Made by a program: the position numbers and the translations under genes. A model generated the notes under the pieces. It was not told the DNA's origin. It was given only the letters and a program-made list of their open reading frames with translations, and did not search any database. A stretch of 33,296 bases of DNA from Reticulitermes lucifugus (Eukaryota; Arthropoda; Insecta; Blattodea; Rhinotermitidae): NCBI GenBank assembly GCA_026260175.1, contig JAKCWW010005399.1, forward strand, positions 3,325 through 36,620, given 5' to 3'. Shown here one piece after another: positions 22,735 through 32,348 of the stretch. Each line of letters opens with the position of its first letter. Positions within the stretch are counted from its first letter, which is position 1.

Positions 22735-23075
22735 ACAAAGCGATGAGACGCATAATCAATACTCTTCGTCGGACATGTTATTAGGACGAGAAAACGTAGA
22801 AGGCTTGCGAAGTGGGAAAGATCACAATTGTGTATAAAATTATAGTACTCTTGGAAGACCTAGATATTATGGTTGGATAATATTAAAATAAATCTTAAAG
22901 AAGACATGAATATGTAAAATGAATTTATACGACTCAGGACTGGGTCTAGTTACGTGTTCTAATGAATACGATAATGAACCTTTAGGTTCAATTACCGCTG
23001 GGGCGGTTCTTGAGTACTTTCGCGGCTATGAACTTCTCACGAAGAACTCCGCAATATGGAGTCAGTGTCAGTGTT
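22735..23075 (+). mobile_element. LINE family A, 3' end, copy 2
   Basis: LGRPRYYGW, followed after a frame change by DNIKINLKED (about 22850-22900), corresponds to the RW.DNIK segment of copy 1. After a further frame change come TQDWV, MNTIMNL and NFSRRTPQYGVS (to about 23069), matching the LAQDR...MNLRVP...SRRT...GVS order of the family. The 70-codon frame 22919-23131 is one of the shifted readings. It lies about 1 kb from copy 1 in the same orientation. Upstream similarity before 22845 is weak. Confidence 0.6.
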
Positions 23076-23079
23076 CTCG

Positions 23080-23765
23080 AAGGAAGCAATGCACAGTGGC
23101 CTACGAAAAACTATCGTTTAAGTTGTACTGACGATTTTAAGTCTCCTGCATTCCTACGTTTTGGGTCATAAAGGTAAAATTGCGAAGACATGTTCCAGAC
23201 CACGTACAATCTCAAGCTTTGCTGGCTACAGGCGCGTCGTATATACGAAATGTATTTGCTAATGAAGAGAAGCATAGCCCACGGGAGTATGAAACACTCC
23301 CGCCTGCCTCTCGATCCAACCCCTCTCATCCCCTTCGTAATTGCGGTCATGTTTCTGACTTTTACGGCAGGACAAACACGCGAGAGAGAAACAAAATGGA
23401 TGACTCTCTCGGGGAAATTTTCTCAACTCTAAGCCTATCAGTAACCTTTCCGCGAAATTCGACTTAAAAAGGATTCTGTGTTCCTAAAAGTGAATAAACC
23501 TTATTTTTGTACAGGTCTATACTGAGATCTACTTATATCTAACTCTCTGGAGGGGATCACTTCTAGACAGGCTCAAAATTCCCCAATTTGTGTGAAAACA
23601 GAAGTTTCAGTGTCGCGTTCCTTTTTTCTTCTCATCTTCTGTCTTTATTTTAAGGCACAGGCATTAACGCCTGTTCCAGCCTCAAAGAAACTACACCTTA
23701 CTCTCTGCCCGTAATTCTATGTCCCTTACTCTTGTATTTTAATGCAGCCTTTGGGTATAAAAGAT
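23080..23765. other. No gene recognised
   Basis: Overlapping frames at 23111-23467 on both strands have no recognisable product. A 7-bp hairpin (CGGGAGT 23282-23288 with 23296-23302) is the only structure noted. Confidence 0.4.
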
Positions 23766-23769
23766 AATC

Positions 23770-23952
23770 CAGTATTAATACCAGAAATGCACAATAATAT
23801 TTTGATATAGTTTAATTACCAGGTATCCTGCAACATGTTTCGGCCACTTATGTGGCCATCTTCAGGGAGGTATAAGTGGCCGAAACATGTTGGAGGTACC
23901 TGGTAATTAAACTACATAAAATATTATTGTGTATTTGTTGGTACTAATATTG
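23770..23952. mobile_element. Inverted-pair hammerhead-like element (23.8 kb)
   Basis: A 183-bp foldback. The arms pair from the ends (CAGTATTA against TAATATTG) inward through AATATTATTGTG, AGTTTAATTACCAGGTA, then CAACATGTTTCGGCCACTTA on the left against its complement on the right. Identity is high for about 80 bp. The centre keeps a complete motif core only in the left copy, while the right copy lacks CTGAAGATGGCC. It has no coding capacity. No clear target duplication is seen. Confidence 0.85.
23832..23865 (-). ncRNA. Hammerhead-like motif in 23.8 kb element
   Basis: Read on the minus strand: CTGAAGA (plus 23859-23865), one unpaired T, a 6-bp stem GGCCAC/GTGGCC closed by ATAA (plus 23842-23857), GAAA, then the self-complementary ACATGT (plus 23833-23838) and T (plus 23832). 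CTGANGA, stem II, GAAA, stem III and UH is the order of a type I hammerhead ribozyme, and the predicted cut would follow that T. A single-copy stem III would have no loop, so pairing between two copies would be needed. The extra T before stem II departs from the canonical core, so activity is uncertain. Confidence 0.5.
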
Positions 23953-24239
23953 TATTCATTTGATTAATGCATGGAATATGGACAACATAAGCAATATAAT
24001 CCATTTTGTACATATTGAAACCACTTCAGTCCATACCATCTGGTTTTATGTATCTAATAAGTTTCCGTTACCCTTTAAGTGTTTCATTTTCCTTAAAAAT
24101 AATCCACTTTGATGCAACGCCCTTTTTATGTATTTCTAAAATTTAAAAAAACACTAATCAAAAGTCTCCAAAAAATTGCACTTATTTTCGCAGTTATGTT
24201 CTACTTGATGTTGTTGGTGTTCTGAAATCTTGTTACTTG
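23953..24239. other. No feature recognised
   Basis: AT-rich spacer between the foldback element and the mariner remnant. No mariner terminal repeat is recognised here. Confidence 0.4.
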
Positions 24240-25090
24240 AAAGCGGGTTTACTTATAAAATGGGGAAAAAGGCGGATGCGGCGAGGACAGGAGAATAAGG
24301 TGGTTGTCTGATCACTACATTGCCATTCGCCAAGAACAGCTTCGCACTCATTGCAGACCGAGAACGGGCCTTGTCGTGCAAAAGGTGCATGCTGTCTTTC
24401 TCTGGAAATTGCAGCCTCACTCTCGCGTTTCTGTTCTGTAACCCTCCTACCTCATGTACGCACAAGACACACTGTTCACGTGTTTTCCTTCAGTCACAAA
24501 TGCTTTGGGTATCCCAAGCTTTATTTCCGAAAAAGTGATCGACATCCTTTGATCCTCGTCATTTACAAGTGGAACCTTTTGTGCATTGGTGATGAGTTTT
24601 GTTTCAGTATATTACTGAAGCACCCAAGGCTCATCAGCAGTAACGCTGCAATAGAGAAGGTGTGGCTTGGTCTGACCGGTCTGAACGAATCTCTCGCAAG
24701 TCATGGCTCTGTGCTCTTCGTGTGGCTGCGTGTAACATACTTCGCCCATATCGTCTCTCTCAAACCTGTACAAATAATCTGACGAATAACCTCGCGGTTA
24801 TTAGGCAGCTAATCATCAATTCTAGGGTCATTCGAAGGTCTCTGGCCTCCAGTTTGCTAACATTTGCAGCTTTTACTAGATTTAAAAGTTGAGAGCCGCC
24901 CACTCGACAATTTTAAGGTCCTCACATCTGTCTCTCTTTTAAAACATTCGATACACAAGTGCGAGTCAGAACATCATTTCCACAAAAAGTTTCCAGTATT
25001 TCGTGGGTTCCTCTAGCCGTTCTTCCCGAGGACTGAACTCATACTGGCATTCGCTTGCTGCTCCTTTACCAAACACACACATACAACTTA
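24240..25090 (-). pseudogene. Mariner-family transposase, decayed
   Basis: The minus strand can be followed across several frames in the order of a Tc1/mariner transposase. An N-terminal DNA-binding part lies near 24800-25080, with NREVIRQII near its C-terminal side (about 24780-24815). VTADEPWVL (plus 24620-24646) matches the VTGDETWV block that holds the first catalytic aspartate. LLHDKARSRSAMSAKLFLAN (plus about 24312-24380) holds the second. PPYSP.LA.SAFF follows (to about 24260), where the third aspartate of the D,D34D triad has become alanine. The longest intact piece is the 70-codon frame 24253-24465. Stops and frameshifts elsewhere make it non-functional. About 850 bp are recognisable, shorter than a full mariner of roughly 1.3 kb, and no inverted terminal repeats were found. 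The plus-strand frames here are shadows. Confidence 0.8.
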
Positions 25091-26185
25091 GGCGCAAGCC
25101 TCCTACGGATCATCTAATTGAGCTTCAACTTTCTTTCACTAATTTCTGGCGATCATAAAATGCAATAATACAAATCGTTTACAAATGATTTATGCGCCAA
25201 ACAATCCCACAGTTCCAGAACCTTAATGTTTGATATCTTATGCTGAGAAATGTATAAATTTTGCACTGGGAGGAGTGAAAAATTACGGACTGAGAAGCTT
25301 CGACATCCATCTTACTACTTCAGCGTTAATTATGTTTTAATAATAATTAATATGAGAGTATTTCTCTTATAAATACATAAAAGGGAAGTCTGCGTATTTC
25401 TATAAAAAGTATGAAGTATAAGAAACAATTACAAATACAAGTTTTGTTATTTTTCCTTCCGGCATGTGACGGTACAGAATGCGGGTGGAAAATGCATAGC
25501 ATTGCCTGTAACTTACTCAACTACTAAACTTTTCGCGATGGATCCCTAGAGTTTGTGTTCAACGTAGTTGTTGTTACCTACAGAGTGGTTCACTTATATT
25601 TGATGGGATAAGTGATTAATACGTAACATTTAGCGCTTCTTAATTAACAGATAGTGCGTTTTTGTTTTTATTGGAATTATTTTGCGTATCTGTAGGAAAA
25701 ATTATTTTAGGACACAGAGTTGCGAGCTTGTCTTCATTAAGAGAAAGTGCGGAAGGTCTCTTTGCCAAGTCTGACGGTCAAGCAGCGATGTTTCAGGTAC
25801 TGAGAGCGAAGACTGGGCAAAGGGATTAGGTATAAAGAGTAATGGGCAGAGTGAAAGAGCCGGCTCAGTGTACAAATGAATTGTTACGCAAGTTTTGAGG
25901 TGCCCTATTGATGTAGGAAATGCAATTACGAAGTTAAGTAGTGATAGTGACGAACAGAATCTGAATTAATTAAGGTTTATGGGCTTTTAAAAATAAGTTC
26001 TGTCCTAGTACGACTGATATAAAGAACATTAAAGTTACTGGTGAAAACCATACCATCCGGACTATAAAGACATGATTATTTTTTTATTTGTATTAAAGGG
26101 CTGCCGTTCGTATCGTTTGTAACGCAAATATGTGTTTTTAAGGAATACAATATTAATAAGCACTATGAAAGTAAGCATACATCAC
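25091..26185. other. No gene recognised
   Basis: AT-rich DNA. A patch at 25720-25870 is more balanced in composition but has no recognisable family. Confidence 0.4.
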
Positions 26186-26189
26186 ACTT

Positions 26190-27600
26190 CACTAACCTAG
26201 GGGGTCTTTAAAGAAGGACAAATCAACTCAGCTTCAAAACTTTCTTTCCCAAAAGCAGACTTTTTCAAAATTTCATATTTACAATCAGAATATGCATTAC
26301 GTGCTAGATGTGTCACTTAAGAAATATTAGCAATAAAAGATAAAATTGTTTAGTAAGAGGGAAATAACAAAATAATGCTTAAAGGCAGGAGCAGGTGTTG
26401 CTTTTCCTGACCAGAAAAAAACATTATTTCTACAATAAGCTTATAAAATTCGTTGTTGGTAGAAGAGTCGAGGAACCTTAAAATGATGCTGAAGAAAGCT
26501 TACAAAACAAACTCCCTAATTTTCTGTGGTTTTCTGCAGACACCGATGAATGTATCGACTTTAGCGACACAGCATAACTTGATGTTTCCTTCCTTAGCGT
26601 TGACTTCCAAATCAAACAACTTAAGAATTAGGTGCCTCAATGCAAATGAAAGAGAATACTACACGTTTAGGTTTATATGACGACGAAAGAAGGTGCTGCA
26701 AAGGCTGAAGGCCCCAGTACCCCAATATAAAACTCAGCGGGACTAGTGACGAATGGGGCTGCAAGCATGGCTGGAAGTAACAGTGGCGTGTATTAGCTCG
26801 AAATGTAAGACGTGAAAAATAAAACTGGTCGAAATTTGACGGCATAACATTGCTTAATACAACACGAAAAACTGTGTGCGAAACCCCTCAAAGTGTTCGG
26901 TGTTCTTAAGGGTGTTTAAAAACTCCTTAATTCAATTAGGTCAAGGTGAATAAATCGTGGCCAAATTAAAGAATAATTGAGTGGTACACAACCCGTGTAC
27001 GAAGGTGTGTAATATACGGAAGTGTATTGACACAGTCCAGGTCCGATGCTTAAACGTATGTATGACCTGAACCCAAAAAATGGAATTATTTCTGGAAATT
27101 AAGAAACCGGAAATATTTTTCTCGCTTGCTGGCTGTGAGTGGATGTATGACTTTGGATTCTGCATTAAAGTCTATCAACATCTCACTCAATGAAATTATG
27201 TCAACTTGCAAGTACCGAATCTCTTCCTCCATAAAAAATTTTTGAAAAATTATAGAGTTGCAGAAAACTGCCAAAGCAATCGAAAAACATGATACAGTTT
27301 TCAATTCTGAGATTGAAAATTACCACTGATTGAAACAAGTATGTGGCAGATATTCAGTTTTTCAACAAAGACTTAAGTCCCGTTTTCAAAAGTACGTATG
27401 AGGCTACAGTCGAATTTTTTCAGTATCGCTTAATTTTAATACTGAAAATATCTCAGCCGAAATTCAAACAGATATAATAGATTTGCAGCCTGATTCGGAC
27501 CTCAATTCAGTTCGATTCCTAGACTTTTTCAAAGCCTAGTTACCTGCTTATATATTTCCAGTGCTTAGTGATCATGTATGCCTACAATGAATGATAAGTC
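26190..27600 (+). pseudogene. hAT transposase of the GTF2IRD2/ZBED5-like clade, decayed
   Basis: Read across the three plus frames, this stretch follows the whole order of hAT transposases that gave rise to vertebrate GTF2IRD2, ZBED5 and FAM200-type genes. FLWFSADTDECIDFSDTA (26521-26574) matches the ALDESTDITDTAQ block. NSAGLVTNGAASMAGSNSG (26731-26787) matches the VTTDGAPAM block. CLIQHEKLCAKPLKVFGVLK (26851-26910) matches the C.IHQ..LC.K block. YTEVY...LKRMYDLN (about 27015-27080) matches YHTEVRWLSRGKVLKRFFDL. AGCEWMYDFGFCIKVYQHLT (about 27128-27187) matches the W..DLAF..D...HLN block. AEIQTDIIDLQPDSDLNSV (27456-27512) and FLDFFKA.LPAYIFPVLS match the dimerisation region. At least ten stops and several frameshifts make it dead, and the aspartate of VTTDGA reads asparagine. 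The upstream BED zinc finger and the terminal repeats are not recognised. Confidence 0.85.
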
Positions 27601-27604
27601 GTTT

Positions 27605-28560
27605 ACGAAGGACATTCGTTTTTTAAAAGATCCTTATTAAATGAAGGTGCTTAAAAGTAAATATAGAAACTGACTTGACAATGAAAGACTTAAAAGCTAC
27701 TTCCAAATTGCCGCTTCTGACATATGGATAACTCGGAAAGAAATCAGCAATGGTCAAATTCTCATTGAAGTTCTTCCTTTCCGTAAAAATAATGTAAGCC
27801 CTAAACATTAAATTACCTGGTGTAATTAAATACCTCATTCATTTCTCATTTAAATTATTCTAATAATTACATGCTGGTAATTTTATCACTCGATCTTATA
27901 ATACAAAATAAATTTACGTGGATAAAGTAAGACTTTTACAGCTAAACGTGCGTTTGCCCCCTCGTAAGGTATTTATATTTCCAAATGGCCCTTATTAAAT
28001 AAAAGTTCGTTCTACACTGATTTACGGTCTGTCTTACTCAACTCGTCTTATACTATCAACTACCTTTAAAAAACCACGTTATCTTAGGCTAAAGGTAATC
28101 TTGGCGTGGCGAATACTGAACCAGAAAGGGATTAAAATTAGAGCTTCGTCATGCATACAGAACGGCATACTGCAGAACTTCAAGGCTTCTTAGTACAAGA
28201 GGTGATCTGTTTTACATTCTAAGTATTCTAGAGATAAGCACATTTATATAGGCGAACACATTAAATGGTTAATAAAATTTCATAACTTTTTATCTTCCTT
28301 ATATTTAGTTTTTGTCGAATATGTCATGTAGCTTGTTTAACGTCATACTTAATTTTTAAGTAACGAACCACTCCACATTTATTTGGTGTTCTTTGGTGGG
28401 TAATCATAGTAAGATCTAGACCCACAGGCCCCCTCGGAAAAGTACGGGATGCTAACCTGAAATTAAGCCAGGACTAATTTCAACATATTTTCCAGTTCAC
28501 TTTTCACTAACCATGCCACCACTCAACATTATTAGAATCTAGTTGTAGTTGCTGAGTAAC
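27605..28560. other. No gene recognised; AT-rich DNA
   Basis: Nothing recognisable. The downstream terminal repeat of the hAT element would be expected near the start of this interval, but I did not find one. Confidence 0.4.
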
Positions 28561-28564
28561 GACG

Positions 28565-29120
28565 TACATAATCAACTCCATGGCGCAGGGGGCTAGTGCC
28601 TCTGATACTCAACAAATTTATGACATTTTATGGAAGCCAAGGTTCATCACAATGTTGCTCCTATTCTGAGTCAGATCAATCCGGTCAACTTCTTCCCAAA
28701 TTATTTCCTTAATACTCATTTTAGTATTGATCTCCCACGTACACCTACCACTTCAAGTAGTAGTCTCTTTCTTTCACGTTAAAACATCAAAATTCTTTAT
28801 GCGTTTCTATTTAATTCATACGTGCCAAATGTCCCGCCCATCTCATCCTCCTTGCTTTCATCAATTTAATAACATTTTCTGAGGAGTATAAACCACGAGG
28901 GTCCACACTAAGCAAATTTCTCCGGCCCCTTGTTACGTCATCCCTCTTATGCTTAAGTACCTTCCTCAGCATACTGTTCTCAAACATTCTCAGCCTATGT
29001 ACTTGCCTTAAAGGGAAAAATCAAGTTCCACAGTCACGTAAAAGAACAGGCAGAATTATAGTTCTCTAGATTTTAATATTTCTATTTTTGTAATACTGTA
29101 TTTCCCGATAAATTTACGCT
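28565..29120 (-). mobile_element. LINE family A, 3' part, copy 3 (longest)
   Basis: Minus-strand frames give, in order, IILPVLLRDCGT (about 29020-29060), RLRMFENSMLRKVLKHKRDD, then a short linker and YSSENVIKLMKARRMRWAGH (about 28848-28907), then GRSILK, DRIDLTQNRS.IVMNLGFHK (about 28610-28690) and a final GTSPLRHGVDYV (to about 28570). This is the segment after the YGCETW part of a non-LTR reverse transcriptase, running to the C terminus. The last third is the part shared with copies 1 and 2. Stops and frame changes show it is inactive. It is the only fragment here that reaches into the reverse-transcriptase domain. Confidence 0.8.
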
Positions 29121-29302
29121 TATTTTTTATTGATATATGTCTTTCAATGCCAACTTCTGCATCATTCTGCAGTGTCACCTATTCGAACACACGCTTAGTT
29201 GTACATGTGTCTGGAAATTACACGTTACTGTTTAACATTTACTATTCTGATATACTCTTACAATAACAATGCAAAGTTAAAATTTTACTCAGTTGTGAAC
29301 AT

Positions 29303-29326
29303 ATTCATTCATTCATTCATTCATTC
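29303..29326. repeat. (ATTC)n tail of LINE family B
   Basis: Six ATTC units, (GAAT)n on the minus strand. They begin at the stop codon of the LINE reading frame, so the microsatellite is the 3' tail of the element rather than an independent repeat. Confidence 0.9.
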
Positions 29327-29690
29327 TGTAGTCTGTCTTACAACAGGTCCATAGCCTCTTCCAAAGAGAATTCTCCACAGTGTGCGATCTGGTTCCTTCT
29401 CCTTCAATTTCCAATATCCTCTCGTTTCCTTAAGGTCATTGAGCAGCTGCTTACGTCTTTTCCTCGTCTTCCCGTCACTTCTATCCTTCCATCTAATTTC
29501 CTTCAATCACGTGTTTTATAAGTCAGTTTCTATGCAAAATGTGACCAATGAAGCTAGTCTTTCTTCTGTTTATTGTATGTAGGATATTCCTCTCGTCCTT
29601 AACTCTACGTAATAATTCTTCGTTTCTCACAAGATCGGTTCACCTGATCTCCATCCTTCTCCAGAACTTAAAATTCTTTATTTCATTATG
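29321..29690 (-). mobile_element. LINE family B, 3' end, copy 1
   Basis: The minus strand encodes FWRRMEIR, NEELLRRVKDERNILHTINR (about 29565-29640) and an IGHILHRN-like piece. The open frame 29321-29506 then continues with KTRKRRKQLLNDLKETRGYW and a C-terminal DRTLWRILFGRGYG...RQTTE ending at the stop. The order WRRM, NEE.LRRV.DER, GH.LR, RGRR+Q..., C-terminal W is that of the C terminus of an insect non-LTR reverse transcriptase. The upstream domains are missing (5' truncation). An (AAT)n run lies just upstream at 29743. Frame breaks near 29510-29560 show it is dead. Confidence 0.75.
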
Positions 29691-29742
29691 TATTTACTGT
29701 AGCATTATTAGTTAATCTGAGAAATAGTTACCCTTTCAATCT

Positions 29743-29765
29743 TAATAATAATAATAATAATAATA
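29743..29765. repeat. (TAA)n microsatellite
   Basis: About seven and a half TAA units, close to the truncated 5' end of the family B LINE fragment. Confidence 0.95.
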
Positions 29766-30198
29766 CCTATCGATTAACACCAGGATGCCATGGTGGTAGC
29801 CCAGCACCATTTGATACTTATGATGCATAATTACAGTTCTTTTGTCTTATTAAACCATTCACTCTTGATCTTTTCTAAATATCTAAATCCCTTCAATCTT
29901 CTTGTTGCTGCTGCTGCTGCGATATCAAATTACCGTGTCAGTACTTTCCATTTTTCGTGCAATTTTTCCAGTCATTTATCATTCACTTTTTAGTTATTTT
30001 ATGGTTTCTTACCCGCAAACTATTGTTCGGCAATACAACTGTTGTCTGCATCCATTATATGTTTGATTAGCACACCGTTTATTACACTTGTACCTTGCTG
30101 TATAATTTACACTCCATACGTTCGTGCTTTGCACTATTGTACTCTGTACTTCTTGTCTTCTTGTTGCAACATACTAATTTTTATATTTCTTTTTTTCT
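29766..30198. other. No gene recognised
   Basis: Pyrimidine-rich, with a short (TGC)n run at 29904-29918. Plus-strand frames at 29790-29993 and 30095-30370 are hydrophobic and T-rich, as expected by chance. The second runs into the foldback. Confidence 0.4.
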
Positions 30199-30510
30199 TA
30201 TTGTAGCTTCTTCCTGCAAGGTTGATATGTACACTTGGTGGTTACCCTATCATTGTTATATGTACAGTGTCTGGTGCTGCGCCTCTGTTGCGGTGTGTAC
30301 ACAGCAGTACCAGACACAATGCATAAAACCCCAACAAGATAACCAACAAGTTAACATAGCAACCTTGTAGGAAGGGGCTGCAATATGCACAGCGCCTGGC
30401 GCTGCGCCGCTGTTGCGGTGTTTACACAACAGCACTAGACATTGTGCATGTAACCCAAACGTAATCACCAACAAGGAAACAAAGAAACCTTACAGGAAGG
30501 GGCTACAATA
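30199..30510. repeat. Complex foldback with tandem hairpin units
   Basis: The outer ends are inverted (TATTGTAGC at 30199 against GCTACAATA ending at 30510, then CTTCCTGCAAGGTT against AACCTTACAGGAAG). Inside, a hairpin unit occurs twice about 124 bp apart. Unit 1 is ATGTACAGTGTCTGGTGCTG...CAG.ACCAGACACAATGCAT (30260-30322). Unit 2 is ATGCACAGCGCCTGGCGCTG...CAGCACTAGACATTGTGCAT (30384-30450). Both have a GC-rich loop containing CTGTTGCGGTGT.TACACA. The segment CAACCTTGTAGGAAGGGGCT at 30360 repeats the right-end sequence. The reading frames across it are shadows. Confidence 0.8.
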
Positions 30511-31465
30511 GAAAATACCCAGAAACACACACACAAATAGTGTGTGATTGCAACCAGGAGATAAACAGAAGTCAATACATCAGGGCAAAACGCGAGCTTG
30601 TGGTGTGCAGATAATACAACCTACCACAAGTACCAGCGTGTGCTTTAAATCAATTGCAATATAACAACGTGCAAACCCAAAACATTAGTGTGTTAATCAA
30701 ACTCATAAAGGGTATAGGTAAAACATTTGGTATCGTCAAATAATATAGTATAGTGCAACTAACAATCTATTAAGGTAGATGGCACTGAGGATAATACTGA
30801 AGTAAGCATCGAAAAGCCTATGTCAATACGGGTAAGACGTAACTATGTGTAAGACTGTTGGCAAACACAACACAGAACTATACTTATCACACAGCACGCA
30901 CAAAATAACGTTTACGTTTTTAGATAGTAAATGGAAAGATGAAACGCTCCCAGTTACTGACAGTGTCGTTAAGTAAACAATACATGAGTTCTGATATGGT
31001 TGTTACTGCTGTCCATAAACTGAATTCAAAGTTTTCAACATTTCGTAAAATTATTGCGTTTGGATTCATTTCGCCTTCGCCCCAGTGAAATATTCTCTAT
31101 TCACGTTAAAGGAATTCACTTTTAGAATACCTCTGAAAGTAATTTTAGTTTCGTTTTAGTTTTAGTTTTTAAACATTAAAGAAAATATAACTGACAAAAT
31201 CTCAACATCGAGACATGTGTCCCAAATCTCACAAGCAGTCACAGAAATATATGGGCCTATGTATTACACACCTAACTAATCGGTATATTTATTATGTCTT
31301 TTGACTGAGAGTGAAAGAGATACTCACTTAAATAATGCAGTATTGAAGTTACTAAAAAATTTCTCTGAGTGGTCGGTGCCTACTACTTTATATGCACATA
31401 ATTGTTCTGTGAAAAATGAACAAACGCGATGCCTGTTTGAGGTGCCACGGAGCAGATAACCTTAT
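30511..31465. other. No gene recognised
   Basis: AT-rich DNA with a few short CA and GTTTTA runs. No repeat family is assigned. Confidence 0.45.
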
Positions 31466-31470
31466 CTAAC

Positions 31471-31751
31471 CTCATTAGATTTATGGACTTCTCCCATCGC
31501 CTAATGTAATAAAATTAATACAATTAATACAGCATTATGCTTCGGGGACAGCATCGCCCCCACCTTCAGTCTTGCTTCTAAAACTGACTCTAGTTTGTGA
31601 TAAAGAAGAATGTAAATAATTATGTAATAACATCATATTTTAGAAGAAAGCCTGAAAATGGGAGCCATCTCTGTCCCTGAAAAGTAGTGCTGTATTAATT
31701 ATGTTAACTTTAATACATTAGACCGTGGAAATAGTCCATAAAGTTAATGAG
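31471..31751. mobile_element. Inverted-pair hammerhead-like element (31.6 kb)
   Basis: Arms of about 100 bp (31471-31569 and 31648-31751) pair through CTCATTA, TTATGGACT, CTAATGTA, AATTAATACAGCA and GGGGACAG-type blocks, with moderate divergence and about 78 bp between them. The left arm, on the minus strand, has CTGAAGG, T, then a 6-bp stem with one G-T wobble (GGGGGC with GTCCCC), then GAAGC. The right arm, on the plus strand, has CTGAAAA (31652-31658), T, GGGA (31660-31663) with TCCC (31674-31677), then TGAAAA. The cores are degraded but the stems survive in both arms. Confidence 0.75.
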
Positions 31752-32199
31752 TTTACTTGTGATACACCGTCGTCAGAACCTTATAGGAAAGACAACCCTA
31801 AGTTTTGAGTTTAAAATTTAAAAATCGCGCTTATCTACGGACCAAAATGTTGTCCTGAAGTTTTCCAAAGTATCGTCAAAGAGCGAATTTCCTTGACTTA
31901 AAACCTGAGGTTCCTGCTACGTTAAATATCACATCTGGGATGTGACGCCGTGTACGTAGATATGCAAGTATAGACTTATCGGCAGAATATGGCGCCTTCC
32001 GCTGAACGTTAAACACATCTACATATGGGTGCGCATATTAGCCAACAGAATCTTTAATTATCTCTGACAAAGTATCCTGCTTTAGTAAACGATCTCTGAC
32101 AACTGTCAGACAGGAAATCAAATGACTTTCATGTCGGGAATCTCCAGACCCTGTCATACATACACATGCGTGATTCCAGGTTTCCGTCACGGTTTAAAT
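31752..32199. other. No gene recognised
   Basis: Spacer between two inverted-pair elements. No repeat or coding signal is recognised. Confidence 0.4.
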
Positions 32200-32252
32200 G
32201 ATGTCTTTGATCTTCTGCGATATTGCGCAACGTTGATTGGTAGTTAGTTACC

Positions 32253-32287
32253 GACGTTTCGAGACAGCCTATCTGTCCCATCGTCGA
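32253..32287 (-). ncRNA. Hammerhead-like motif, left arm
   Basis: Minus strand: TCGACGA (plus 32281-32287, core with its first two bases exchanged but GACGA kept), one unpaired T, a 7-bp stem GGGACAG/CTGTCTC with one G-T wobble (plus 32273-32279 with 32261-32267), GAAA, self-complementary ACGT (plus 32254-32257), then C. The stem is longer than in the facing arm, and the wobble keeps the pairing. Confidence 0.45.
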
Positions 32288-32315
32288 GGGTCAAGTAGTC
32301 CAAGACGATTGACCC

Positions 32316-32348
32316 CTGAAGATGGGATCGATACTGTCCCGAAACGTC
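32316..32348 (+). ncRNA. Hammerhead-like motif, right arm
   Basis: CTGAAGA (32316-32322) fits the CTGANGA core exactly. One unpaired T follows, then GGGA/TCCC (32324-32327 with 32337-32340, extendable by a T-G wobble), GAAA (32341-32344), self-complementary ACGT (32344-32347) and C at 32348, where a type I hammerhead would cut. The loop of stem III is absent, as in the 23.8 kb motif, so a dimeric form would be required. Confidence 0.5.

Noticed and set aside
28582..28650. SINE-like box A (TGGCGCAGGGGGCTAG) on the plus strand with a GGTTC further on
   Set aside because: The spacing to the box B candidate is too long, and the segment is explained as the antisense of the family A LINE 3' end.
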